From Planococcus sp. MSAK28401 (lineage in GTDB: Bacteria; Bacillota; Bacilli; Bacillales_A; Planococcaceae): a stretch of DNA of 64,000 nt. The notes below the pieces were generated by a model that was given only the letters and a program-made list of their open reading frames with translations, searched no databases and was not told the origin of the DNA. The stretch lies in NCBI RefSeq assembly GCF_018283455.1, contig NZ_JAAMTH010000001.1, positions 619,501 to 683,500 on the forward strand, in the 5' to 3' direction. Below are positions 26,014 to 33,763 of the stretch, in pieces (the stretch's first letter is position 1; each line of letters starts with the position of its first letter). The position numbers and the translations under genes are program-made.

Positions 26014-26119
26014 ATAAAAAAATCCTGATTACAGAAAACGAAAAGATCGCTTTCTGTAATCAGGATTTTTCGGTTCCTGGTAGAGACCCTTAAGCCGTAT
26101 TCTTAAGGTTATACAGATA
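26014..26119 (-). promoter_or_regulatory. adenine riboswitch with transcription terminator (pbuE leader)
   Basis: On the minus strand, from 26119 down: P1 5' CTGTA, P2 region, the conserved J2/3 GTCTCTACC, P3 CAGGA/TCCTG with loop ACCGAAAAA, and J3/1 GATTA leading to P1 3' TACAG (ending at 26054). The position equivalent to residue 74 is U (GAUUA rather than GACUA), which specifies adenine. A 17-bp terminator (26067-26051 with 26037-26021, then a T-tract) uses the P3/J3-1/P1 3' bases, so ligand binding would prevent termination, as in Bacillus pbuE. Confidence 0.9.
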
Positions 26120-26285
26120 GATTATGGGGGTTATTCACTTTGAACAGCTTACTATATAAACAGGGTTTATGCAAGAGAATATACAATAGACGTCAGACCT
26201 CTAGTGGAGAAATGAAACTTAATTTTAATTGAGCCGTAGAATAGACTACCGCAACCAAATCGGTCCACACGAAAGGAATGAGTTG

Positions 26286-26456
26286 ATGAAGACGATCGGA
26301 TATACGTTTCTCATGCTGGGCCTTGTTTTCTCTATCCTCAGCTTTACGGGCGACCAGCCGCCGGCACTCGGCCTGATTTTTATATCGGTCGGCATCACCT
26401 ATTTCTTTATGGAAGACGAGGACGAACAAGAGGAAAAGGACGAAAGCAATTCTTAA
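26286..26456 (+). CDS. small two-TM membrane protein
   Basis: Hypothetical protein of 56 residues with two hydrophobic segments (about 4-20 and 26-42) and a strongly acidic tail (EDEDEQEEKDE). AAAGGAATGAG lies just before the ATG. It is 117 bases upstream of the response-regulator gene and in the same direction, but there is no evidence that it belongs to that operon. No family recognised. Confidence 0.6.
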   Translation: MKTIGYTFLMLGLVFSILSFTGDQPPALGLIFISVGITYFFMEDEDEQEEKDESNS

Positions 26457-26573
26457 GATTTTCCACTATTTCCAACCAATAGCTAGTCACTTTCAGCGAA
26501 AGCCTGTATCGTAGATGATAACAAATCTACCGGTACTGGCTTTTTTCATTTCAAAACGGATAGGGGAATACAG

Positions 26574-27257
26574 ATGAACATACTCGTAGTCGAAGACGAC
26601 CGGACGATCGCTTCCGGCCTGACATATTCGCTCGAACAAGAAGGCTTCACCACGGTGTTGTGCCACACGGCAAAAGATGCCACCGCAGCAATCGAAGGGC
26701 AGCTCTCTACAATCGATCTATGCCTCTTCGATCTGTCCTTGCCGGATGGCAGCGGCTATGACTTATGTGCGCTCGTGAAAAAGAAAAGCGACATCCCGGT
26801 CATTTTCCTGACGGCGTTCGACGATGAAGTGAACGTCGTCATGGGGCTCGATATGGGTGCGGATGATTACATCACCAAGCCGTTCCGCGTGCGTGAACTC
26901 CTGTCGCGCATCAATTCCGTTCTGCGCCGCTACCAGCGCAATGCACAGCCGAAAACGGTCGTTGAACTCGGCGATGTTCAGATCAACACTTCTGACGGCA
27001 AAGTCCATAAAGCGGGCAATGAAGTTCTCTTGACTGCGCTGGAATACCGCTTGCTGCTCATTTTTGCGAATCACTTAGGCCAAGTGCTGACGCGGGCGCA
27101 ATTGCTCGATCGCATCTGGGACGTCGGCGGCGATTTCGTCAACGACAATACGCTGACGGTCTACATCAAGCGGCTGCGTGAAAAATTGGAAGACGATGCC
27201 GCGCGCCCAGAACTCATCAAAACAGTCCGCGGCATGGGCTATAAGGCGGGTGAGTAG
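26574..27257 (+). CDS. OmpR-family response regulator
   Basis: Two-component regulator of 227 residues. The receiver domain (1-115) has acidic residues VVEDD near residue 5, the phosphorylatable Asp in LCLFDLSLPDG near 53 and the Lys in YITKPF. A winged-helix DNA-binding domain covers about 130-225 (LTALEYRLLLIFANHLGQVLTRAQLLDRIWD). It sits 2 bases before the histidine kinase gene. The pair most likely controls the ABC transporter at 29145-32410; candidate operators are the AAGTGAC/GTCACTT repeats near 28743. Confidence 0.95.
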   Translation: MNILVVEDDRTIASGLTYSLEQEGFTTVLCHTAKDATAAIEGQLSTIDLCLFDLSLPDGSGYDLCALVKKKSDIPVIFLTAFDDEVNVVMGLDMGADDYITKPFRVRELLSRINSVLRRYQRNAQPKTVVELGDVQINTSDGKVHKAGNEVLLTALEYRLLLIFANHLGQVLTRAQLLDRIWDVGGDFVNDNTLTVYIKRLREKLEDDAARPELIKTVRGMGYKAGE

Positions 27258-27259
27258 GG

Positions 27260-28264
27260 ATGTTCCGCAATCGTGAAATCCGCTGGCTGCTAGTTGTACT
27301 TATCACAATCAGCACACTTGGCACGTTTCTCTCAGCTATCTTTGTTTCCTATACAGCCGCGTGGTTCGCGCTCGGCGTATCGCTACTGCTGAGCGCAACA
27401 GCACTCGTTTTCACTTGGTGGCGCTATAGGGAAATCGAGCGCTTATCGGGTTTCCTCCAGCAAATCAGCAGCGGCGATTTCCAGCTCGATGTGCGCGACA
27501 ACCGCGAAGGCGAGTTGAGCCTCTTAAAAACGCAAATCTACAAAGTGACGAAAATGCTGTCGGAACACGGCGCGCTTCTGACTGAAGACAAAGGCAAGCT
27601 GACGAACGCCATTTCGGACATTTCCCATCAATTAAAAACGCCGCTCACCTCGATGATGGTCATGGCGGATCTGTTGCGTGACAGCCAGTTGGATGACGCG
27701 AAGCGTAGCGAGTTTATTCGCAATCTCCATACACAGCTTGAGCGCATGGACTGGCTCGTGGCGTCATTACTCAAATTGTCGAAAATCGATGCCGGCACGA
27801 TTCATTTCAAACAAGACCGCATCCCGGTATCCATGCTCATCGAAAAAGCGGTCGAACCGCTGCTCATCCCGATGGATATTAAAATGCAGGAACTTGAGAT
27901 TGAAGGCGATCAGGACGCAGCGTTTACAGGCGACCTCAACTGGACGACAGAAGCACTCATCAATATTTTGAAAAACTGCGTCGAACATACCGGAGAAGAA
28001 GGCAAGCTCACCATCCGTTACAGCGAAAATGCGCTGTACACCGACATCCGCATCGAAGACAACGGCAGCGGCATTTCCAGAAAAGATTTGCCGTATATCT
28101 TCAAACGCTTCTACAAAGGCGAAAATGCCGGCGACGACTCGGTCGGCATCGGCCTCGCCATGGCTTATAGCATCATCACCAGCCAAAGCGGCGATATCGA
28201 AGTCGCAAGCACACCAAATGAAGGCACCCGCTTCCATATCAAATTCTACAAGCAGGTGATCTAG
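27260..28264 (+). CDS. sensor histidine kinase (short-loop, intramembrane-sensing type)
   Basis: Kinase of 334 residues. Two TM helices at about 8-29 and 34-52 are joined by only a few residues, so there is no extracellular sensor domain. A HAMP-like linker follows, then HisKA with the H box ISDISHQLKTPLTSMM near residue 120, and HATPase with N box NILKNCVEHTG, G1 DNGSGIS and G2 GIGLAMAYSI. Intramembrane-sensing kinases of Bacillales usually detect antimicrobial-peptide stress through a partner ABC transporter, which fits the transporter genes at 29145 and 29825. The stop codon lies inside a terminator-like stem (AGCAGG/CCTGCT). Confidence 0.93.
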   Translation: MFRNREIRWLLVVLITISTLGTFLSAIFVSYTAAWFALGVSLLLSATALVFTWWRYREIERLSGFLQQISSGDFQLDVRDNREGELSLLKTQIYKVTKMLSEHGALLTEDKGKLTNAISDISHQLKTPLTSMMVMADLLRDSQLDDAKRSEFIRNLHTQLERMDWLVASLLKLSKIDAGTIHFKQDRIPVSMLIEKAVEPLLIPMDIKMQELEIEGDQDAAFTGDLNWTTEALINILKNCVEHTGEEGKLTIRYSENALYTDIRIEDNGSGISRKDLPYIFKRFYKGENAGDDSVGIGLAMAYSIITSQSGDIEVASTPNEGTRFHIKFYKQVI

Positions 28265-28320
28265 CGCCTGCTTTTTTCTGTGGAATGAAAAAACAGAAAC
28301 TCCGCATCCGTGGAATTTCT
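28250..28320. terminator. terminator hairpins between the kinase gene and the minus-strand gene
   Basis: AGCAGG / CCTGCT followed by TTTTTT spans the kinase stop codon. A second hairpin CAGAAACTCC / GGAATTTCTG (28292-28319), with an A-tract on its left, could end transcription from the minus-strand gene. Confidence 0.6.
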
Positions 28321-28348
28321 GCTCAACTTTTTCAATTTAAATTAACGG

Positions 28349-28579
28349 TTATCCGGACGTGCTATTAAACCACCAGACGACCAGTGCCAAACTGACAACG
28401 CCCCAAGCAGTAACACTCCATACCCACCAAATCATGTGCTTGGTATCTCTTGAAGCTGCCTCGCTGTCCGGGTTTGCTTTAACATGCGCGAGCTTCGTCT
28501 CCATTCGTTTTTTCATCAAAAGGAATACAAGTAATCCGATAAGGATGAAACCGATCATGAACCACAATAAGAAATCCAC
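28349..28579 (-). CDS. small two-TM membrane protein
   Basis: Hypothetical membrane protein of 76 residues with two hydrophobic helices (about 3-22 and 50-70) separated by a charged cytoplasmic loop. The start is GTG with GAGGAGGGG 6 bases upstream. It lies between the two-component genes and their presumed ABC target but on the opposite strand. No family recognised; whether it belongs to the sensing module is unknown. Confidence 0.65.
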   Translation of the reverse strand: MDFLLWFMIGFILIGLLVFLLMKKRMETKLAHVKANPDSEAASRDTKHMIWWVWSVTAWGVVSLALVVWWFNSTSG

Positions 28580-28742
28580 GTTTTACCCCTCCTCTATTTT
28601 GGTGATTTGTTTCACTCTAAACCAGTGCAAACAAATTGAGTCGAATAGGAGTTTTGATAATTAAATTGTAACATGAAATCAATATCTGGAAATTGCCTTC
28701 CACTTCAAGTGAACTAGAACAGATTCTTATCTAATTTTCCTT

Positions 28743-28798
28743 AAGTGACTAGATTGTCACTTGAAAGTCACCGGGCAGTCATTAACCCTCTCTATACT
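28743..28798 (+). promoter_or_regulatory. candidate response-regulator operator and promoter of the ABC transporter
   Basis: AAGTGAC (28743-28749) and GTCACTT (28756-28762) form an inverted repeat, followed by a further GTCACC (28767-28772), with TATACT at 28793-28798 as a possible -10 box. The site lies about 350 bases before the ATPase gene. Target-site repeats upstream of the -35 region are usual for OmpR-family regulators of such transporters; the assignment is inferred. Confidence 0.45.
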
Positions 28799-28958
28799 AA
28801 AGTTATGTAAGACGGTTTGAAGTTGGTGAAAGAACATCTTATTTAATTTAAGTGAATTTATTTTACACCTAACTTAGTTGCATAGCAGATTCAAAGAGAG
28901 TAGTGGAGCGGTATAGAATCGTCTCAGGCATATTTTTAATTGCAAGGTTCAAAGAGAT

Positions 28959-29073
28959 ATGGAGCAAAACGGCGCAGACTCCTTGGGGATTAGCGAAGTG
29001 CTGAAATCCATTCGGGCGCTAGTCCGAATTAGTTCAGCGCAAGCCCCCAGGAAAGCAAGCCGTTTTGCGGAAT
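28959..29073. repeat. long imperfect inverted repeat (cruciform element)
   Basis: About 115 bases. The left arm begins ATGGAGCAAAACGGC and the right arm ends GCCGTTTTGCGGAAT. Inner pairings include CTCCTTGGGG with CCCCCAGGA, TGCTGAA with TTCAGCGC, and an apical ATTCGG/CCGAAT. The layout matches the dispersed stem-loop elements common between genes in Bacillales. It falls in the leader of the ABC transporter mRNA if the promoter near 28793 is right. Confidence 0.7.
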
Positions 29074-29144
29074 ATCGTTTGCAATGAAATTCCCAAAATA
29101 TATTCAATTTATTCATAAACAGTAACCAAACGGAGGGTACACTC

Positions 29145-29828
29145 ATGACAATCATGGAAGTAAAAAACTTATCAAAAGTATACGGCAAGGATGAAATGGC
29201 GGTCAAAGCACTCGACGACGTATCATTCAGCGTCAACAAAGGCGAATTCATCTGCATCATCGGGCCATCGGGTTCCGGCAAATCTACTTTGCTTCACTTG
29301 CTCGGCGGCGTCGACCGCCCGACCAGCGGCAACGTGTCGATCGATGGCACGGATATCTACAAGCTCGACGAAACGCAGCTGGCGATTTTCCGCCGCCGCC
29401 AAATCGGCTTGATCTATCAGTTCTACAACTTGATCCCGATCTTGACGGTTGAAGAAAACATCACCTTGCCGATGCTGCTCGACGAACAACGCGTCGACAA
29501 ACATCAATTCCGCAAGATATCCGAGGCGCTCGGGATCGACCAACGCCTTAACCATTTGCCGAACCAATTATCCGGCGGCCAGCAACAGCGCGTCTCGATC
29601 GGCCGCGCGCTCGTCAGCAACCCGGCGATCATGCTTGCAGATGAGCCGACCGGAAACTTGGATAGCAAAAACAGCGAGGAAATCATGGAGCTCCTCAAAA
29701 TGTTCAACAAAACCTTCAAGCAGACTTTGATCGTTATCACGCACGATGAGCGCATCGCCTTGCAAGCCGATCGCGTCATTTCCATCGAAGACGGCAAGAT
29801 CGCCAAAGACGAGGTCATCCGCTCATGA
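29145..29828 (+). CDS. ABC transporter ATPase (MacB/BceA-like)
   Basis: ATP-binding protein of 227 residues. Walker A GPSGSGKST is near residue 40, the Q-loop lies in IYQFYNLIP, the signature is LSGGQQQRVSIGRAL, Walker B MLADEPTGNLDS, and the H-loop VITHDERIA. The size and motifs are those of the MacB/LolD/BceA group, which couple to FtsX-fold permeases. It overlaps the permease gene by 4 bases (ATGA). ACGGAGGGTACACTC precedes the ATG. With the kinase and regulator upstream it probably forms a stress-sensing and export module, for example against a cell-wall antibiotic. Confidence 0.95.
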   Translation: MTIMEVKNLSKVYGKDEMAVKALDDVSFSVNKGEFICIIGPSGSGKSTLLHLLGGVDRPTSGNVSIDGTDIYKLDETQLAIFRRRQIGLIYQFYNLIPILTVEENITLPMLLDEQRVDKHQFRKISEALGIDQRLNHLPNQLSGGQQQRVSIGRALVSNPAIMLADEPTGNLDSKNSEEIMELLKMFNKTFKQTLIVITHDERIALQADRVISIEDGKIAKDEVIRS

Positions 29829-32410
29829 ATATCGTCAATAAAGTCACCGTCCGCCACTTGAAGGAAAACAAACGGCGCTCGCTTGTTACCATTATCGGCG
29901 CTATCATTTCCGTCGCCATGATCACCGCGGTCGCAACGCTCGGCGTGTCGTTTCTCGACTTGTTGATTCGTGAAGACATCGAACAAAATGGCGAATGGCA
30001 TGTCCAATATCAAGAAGCGACTGTCGAGCAGCTCCAAGCGATTGAGCAAGACGGCAATACCGAACAGCTCATCGTCACGAGCGACGGCTTTGCCGATTTT
30101 GAGAGCGCCAAGACCGATTCCAAGCGCTATCTCTATTTTCGCAATTTCGAAGCACAGGGAATGGAACATTTCCCGCTTGCGCTCACAGAAGGGCGCTTGC
30201 CTGAAAACGCCAATGAAGTCGTTATCTCGGAAACTTTAAACACCAATTCCGATGAAACGTACCAAGTCGGCGACACTTTGACCGCGGGCATTGGCGAACG
30301 CATGCACAGCTTGGAAAACCGCAAGCTGTCAGAGTTCGATGCCATGCAATTCGGTGAAGGCGATACGTTCAATGAAGAACTGGTTAATGTAGAAGAGCAA
30401 ACCTTCGACATCGTCGGCATCATCGAGCAGCCGGGCTGGGAAGTGTCTTGGCTGCCGGTTGTGAGTGTCGTCGGGTTTACCGACACCAACACTGCCGCAG
30501 CGGATGACACGTTTGACGGCTACGTCGTCGCTTCAAAAATCAACAACGACGTATTCGATGACGCCAAGGCGTTTGCCGAAGCACAAGGCATTCCGTCGGT
30601 TGATTTCAACTCAGATCTTCTGCGCTTATACGGCGCAACGCAAAACGATAATTTGCGGACGACCTTGTTCTCGCTCGCCGGCATCATGATGGGCATTGTT
30701 GTCATCGGCTCGGTGGCACTCATCTATAATGCATTCGCCATCAGCGTCTCGGAACGCGCGCGTCATCTCGGCATGCTCGCAAGCGTCGGGGCGACGAAAC
30801 GCCAGAAACGCAACTCGGTGTTTTTCGAAGGGGCCATCATCGGCGCCATAAGCATCCCACTCGGCATACTCGCAGGGCTTGGCGGCATTTGGGTGACCTT
30901 CCAGTTCGTTAACACCTTCTTGCAAGGCGCGCTCAATGTCGAGCAGCAGCTAGAAGTCGTCGTCACGCCAATGATGCTGGTCGTTGCGATCGGCGTCTCG
31001 GCACTGACGATTTTGATCTCGACATACATCCCTGCTCAAAAAGCGTCGAAGATTTCCGCGATCGATGCCATCCGCCAAACGCAAGACATCAAACTGACCG
31101 GGAAAGCCGTCAAGACCTCAAAATGGGTGCGCAAGCTGTTTGGCTTAGAAGCAGAGATCGGCTTGAAAAACTTGAAGCGCAACCGCAAGCGCTATTTGGC
31201 AACGGTGTTTTCACTAGTCATTTCAATCGTCTTATTCTTGTCGGTGACTTATTTCACCAATAACTTAAAAACCTCGCTCGAAATGACGCAAAGCGAGCTG
31301 CGCTACGATATCCAATTGTACGGCGGTGAACTGAACGAACAGAGTCTCGCACAATACGCAAACCTTTCGGACGTCACCGAAGCCGGCTTAATGCGCCAAG
31401 CAGGAGGCGAAGCGCACATCCCGCAAGACCGTTTGCCGGAAGCATTGCTCGAAGAAATCGAACGGGGCGAAACGGAGCTCGTGGACGACCGCTATCGTTA
31501 TTACGTGTCGGTGTATGCGATGGACAGTGAAAACTTTGCGCAATACGCAGAACAAATCGGCGTCGATCCAGCCGATTTCGGCCAGGAAACGCCGCGTGCC
31601 ATTCTGATTGATGAAGTGGTCTATCAAGACGGCCAGTCCGGCAAACTGAAAGAAACGGAGACTGTCAAAATAGAGGAAGGCGAGACCTTAGAACTTCTCG
31701 GCAGTTCCATCAATGAAATGGGCGAGGAAATCGAACCGGAAGTGCTCGCCAATGTTGAAATCGCCGCAAGGACGAACGAAGCGCCAGCCGGTGTCTCGAC
31801 TTCCTATCTCGGCAATTTGGATTTGATCGTGCCGATGGATGCGCTCGATGAACTCGGCTTTATTGCTGGCGACACCTATCCGTCCATCACGCTTGCATCG
31901 AGCGACCCGATGAAAACGGAAGCCGAGATTCTGGAAATCAATGAAGCGGGCATCGACATCTCGAATGTCTTCCAGCGGCGCCAACAGCAAGAACAACTCG
32001 TCTTGCTTATGCAAGTGTTCACGTACGGGTTCATCACCTTGATCTCGCTCATTTCCATCGCGAATATCTTCAACACCATCTCGACAAGCATTCAACTCAG
32101 AAAACGGGAATTCGCCATGCTGCGCTCGGTTGGCATGACACCAAAAGGCTTCAATAAAATGATCCGCTACGAAAGCCTGTTCTACGGTGTCAAAGCTTTG
32201 GCATACGGCTTGCCGATCAGTTTCGCGGCGATGGTTGCCATGCATTTCGCACTCGGCCAGACCTTTGATTACGGATTCATCGTCCCGTGGGGCAGTGTCG
32301 CCTTCGTCATCGTCGTGATCTTCTTGATTGTCGGCGCGGCAATGCTTTACTCGATTGCCAAAATCAAGAATGACAATATTATTGAAAGCTTAAAACAGGA
32401 AAATGCATAA
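29825..32410 (+). CDS. ABC transporter permease with two FtsX domains
   Basis: Membrane protein of 861 residues with about eight TM helices: one near 20-42, three at about 282-395 (first FtsX domain), one near 455-475, and three at about 730-845 (second FtsX domain). Two large extracytoplasmic regions lie at 45-280 and 480-725. This duplicated MacB/FtsX layout differs from the ten-TM BceB type (about 650 residues), although the linked kinase looks Bce-like. Likely functions are export of, or detoxification and sensing of, an envelope-active compound. It ends with a strong terminator. Confidence 0.9.
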   Translation: MNIVNKVTVRHLKENKRRSLVTIIGAIISVAMITAVATLGVSFLDLLIREDIEQNGEWHVQYQEATVEQLQAIEQDGNTEQLIVTSDGFADFESAKTDSKRYLYFRNFEAQGMEHFPLALTEGRLPENANEVVISETLNTNSDETYQVGDTLTAGIGERMHSLENRKLSEFDAMQFGEGDTFNEELVNVEEQTFDIVGIIEQPGWEVSWLPVVSVVGFTDTNTAAADDTFDGYVVASKINNDVFDDAKAFAEAQGIPSVDFNSDLLRLYGATQNDNLRTTLFSLAGIMMGIVVIGSVALIYNAFAISVSERARHLGMLASVGATKRQKRNSVFFEGAIIGAISIPLGILAGLGGIWVTFQFVNTFLQGALNVEQQLEVVVTPMMLVVAIGVSALTILISTYIPAQKASKISAIDAIRQTQDIKLTGKAVKTSKWVRKLFGLEAEIGLKNLKRNRKRYLATVFSLVISIVLFLSVTYFTNNLKTSLEMTQSELRYDIQLYGGELNEQSLAQYANLSDVTEAGLMRQAGGEAHIPQDRLPEALLEEIERGETELVDDRYRYYVSVYAMDSENFAQYAEQIGVDPADFGQETPRAILIDEVVYQDGQSGKLKETETVKIEEGETLELLGSSINEMGEEIEPEVLANVEIAARTNEAPAGVSTSYLGNLDLIVPMDALDELGFIAGDTYPSITLASSDPMKTEAEILEINEAGIDISNVFQRRQQQEQLVLLMQVFTYGFITLISLISIANIFNTISTSIQLRKREFAMLRSVGMTPKGFNKMIRYESLFYGVKALAYGLPISFAAMVAMHFALGQTFDYGFIVPWGSVAFVIVVIFLIVGAAMLYSIAKIKNDNIIESLKQENA

Positions 32411-32412
32411 AG

Positions 32413-32447
32413 AAAACGCGCTCAGCCGATTGGCGGAGCGCGTTTTT
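32413..32447. terminator. bidirectional terminator
   Basis: Stem AAAACGCGCT / AGCGCGTTTT with an inner GCC/GGC pair and T-tract, between the permease gene and the convergent gene at 32458. Confidence 0.88.
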
Positions 32448-32457
32448 ATATAGAGGT

Positions 32458-32748
32458 TCAAATTCTACGAACGGCATCTTTCTTGCGGAAGATCTCCATC
32501 AGCAATAACACCAAGCCGATAATAAACGTGCTAGGGTACAGGATGGCGAGCATCGCCACTGCAGCCCAACCACTTCGCTGGTAATGAGCATAGCCCATAC
32601 TGACGAGCCAAGAGAATAAGGGGCAAATGACAAACATTGTCGTGATGCCCCAAATGACGTATTTGCCTTTGCGGGAATAGCCCTTACTGAGCTGGTAGGC
32701 GAGAAGCAGTGAGACGAGCAAGATGCCACTGGCTGCAATGTATTCCAT
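32458..32748 (-). CDS. three-TM membrane protein
   Basis: Hypothetical membrane protein of 96 residues with three hydrophobic helices (about 2-20, 30-50 and 62-85) and a basic C-terminus. AGAAGGAGG lies 9 bases before the ATG at 32748; an in-frame GTG at 32778 is less likely. Downstream of the ABC transporter on the opposite strand. No family recognised. Confidence 0.65.
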   Translation of the reverse strand: MEYIAASGILLVSLLLAYQLSKGYSRKGKYVIWGITTMFVICPLFSWLVSMGYAHYQRSGWAAVAMLAILYPSTFIIGLVLLLMEIFRKKDAVRRI

Positions 32749-32927
32749 ATCGAATAGCCTCCTTCTGGTGGGTGCCAATCTAAGGTGAGCGTCTGTTTAA
32801 GTGGTTTCATTTTAACACAAATTCCCAATTGTTGAAGTTCTGCTTGAACATCATTCAGCTAACTTAGTGGAAAGGTTTCCAGGTATTCCCTGAGGGTAAC
32901 AGGGGAGTAGAGCTAGGAGGAGAAAAA

Positions 32928-33143
32928 ATGAATAACCGATTGAAAAATGCTTTATGGGTGATACCCACTTATGGCGTAGTCGCCTTTATTATGGGTTACA
33001 TCATAGAAGGAAGGCCGGTTTGGAATCTGGTGCTCAGTTCCGTCATTGCTGGATTTCTTATTTCTGTATTTATTTGGCCGCGCATGGAGAAGAAGCGGCT
33101 AGAAAAAGAAAAGAAGGCACAAACCAGCTTGGAGGATAACTGA
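32928..33143 (+). CDS. small membrane protein, first of a three-gene set
   Basis: Hypothetical protein of 71 residues: two hydrophobic segments (about 8-25 and 31-50) and a Lys/Glu-rich tail. AGGAGGAG lies 6 bases before the ATG. It is separated by one base from the next gene, which has similar size and layout (two helices plus a basic tail), suggesting an old duplication. Function unknown. Confidence 0.65.
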   Translation: MNNRLKNALWVIPTYGVVAFIMGYIIEGRPVWNLVLSSVIAGFLISVFIWPRMEKKRLEKEKKAQTSLEDN

Positions 33144-33144
33144 A

Positions 33145-33351
33145 ATGACTAACTATGCAGTAAAGGCCATTTCATGGGCAGTGGCATATGCCGCCGTTGC
33201 GTTTGCAGTGAGCTACATATTTGGAAGCGAGCCAGATTGGTTCTTCTTTATCGGCTCTTTAGTTGCTGGATTCATTCTATTCGGTGTGCTGCGCCCAATC
33301 GTCCAGAATAAGCGGCGCAAGAAACAGCAGCGGGCAGGTGAACGCATATGA
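33145..33351 (+). CDS. small membrane protein, second of a three-gene set
   Basis: Hypothetical protein of 68 residues with two hydrophobic helices (about 6-24 and 31-50) and a basic tail (RRKKQQR). The segment EPDWFFFIGSLVAGFILFGVLRP parallels RPVWNLVLSSVIAGFLISVFIWP of the preceding gene, so the two are probably paralogues. It overlaps the next gene by 4 bases. Function unknown. Confidence 0.65.
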   Translation: MTNYAVKAISWAVAYAAVAFAVSYIFGSEPDWFFFIGSLVAGFILFGVLRPIVQNKRRKKQQRAGERI

Positions 33352-33590
33352 GCTGGCCGGAGATGAAGAAACATCTTACAGAACCAATCATTTCGAAGGA
33401 GAAAGACCCGCTGATATTTTTCCCTTTAGTCTTTTTCGCTGCCTGGATCGGAACAGCAGTCTACCGAAGAAGCGGCATCTCATATCTCGAATACATACTA
33501 TGGATGATTCCAGTAGCAATCGTTGTTTCTATCTTGTATATTTTATTGGTTGTCTGGATTAAAAAAAGACGAGCGAAAAACAAAAAATAA
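33348..33590 (+). CDS. small membrane protein, third of a three-gene set
   Basis: Hypothetical protein of 80 residues. An N-terminal amphipathic region (EMKKHLTEPIISKEKDPL) is followed by two hydrophobic segments (about 25-45 and 50-70) and a basic tail. Its ATG overlaps the preceding stop (ATGAGCTGG), implying translational coupling, and a terminator follows. No family recognised. Confidence 0.65.
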   Translation: MSWPEMKKHLTEPIISKEKDPLIFFPLVFFAAWIGTAVYRRSGISYLEYILWMIPVAIVVSILYILLVVWIKKRRAKNKK

Positions 33591-33600
33591 ATCATCTAAG

Positions 33601-33631
33601 AAACGCCGATCTCCAATAGATCGGCGTTTTT
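33601..33631 (+). terminator. Rho-independent terminator
   Basis: Stem AACGCCGATCT / AGATCGGCGTT with a 5-base loop and T-tract after the three small membrane-protein genes. Confidence 0.9.
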
Positions 33632-33763
33632 CTTATGCGTTCAAACGCTGCAGACGAGCTTATCCCCCGATTAAATTAATTTATTCCGTAAGCCAAAACC
33701 CTATTCTCCAAATGAGCAGTAAGTGCTATTATATGTAAGATATTCCAAATTGAGAGGGAGTAA

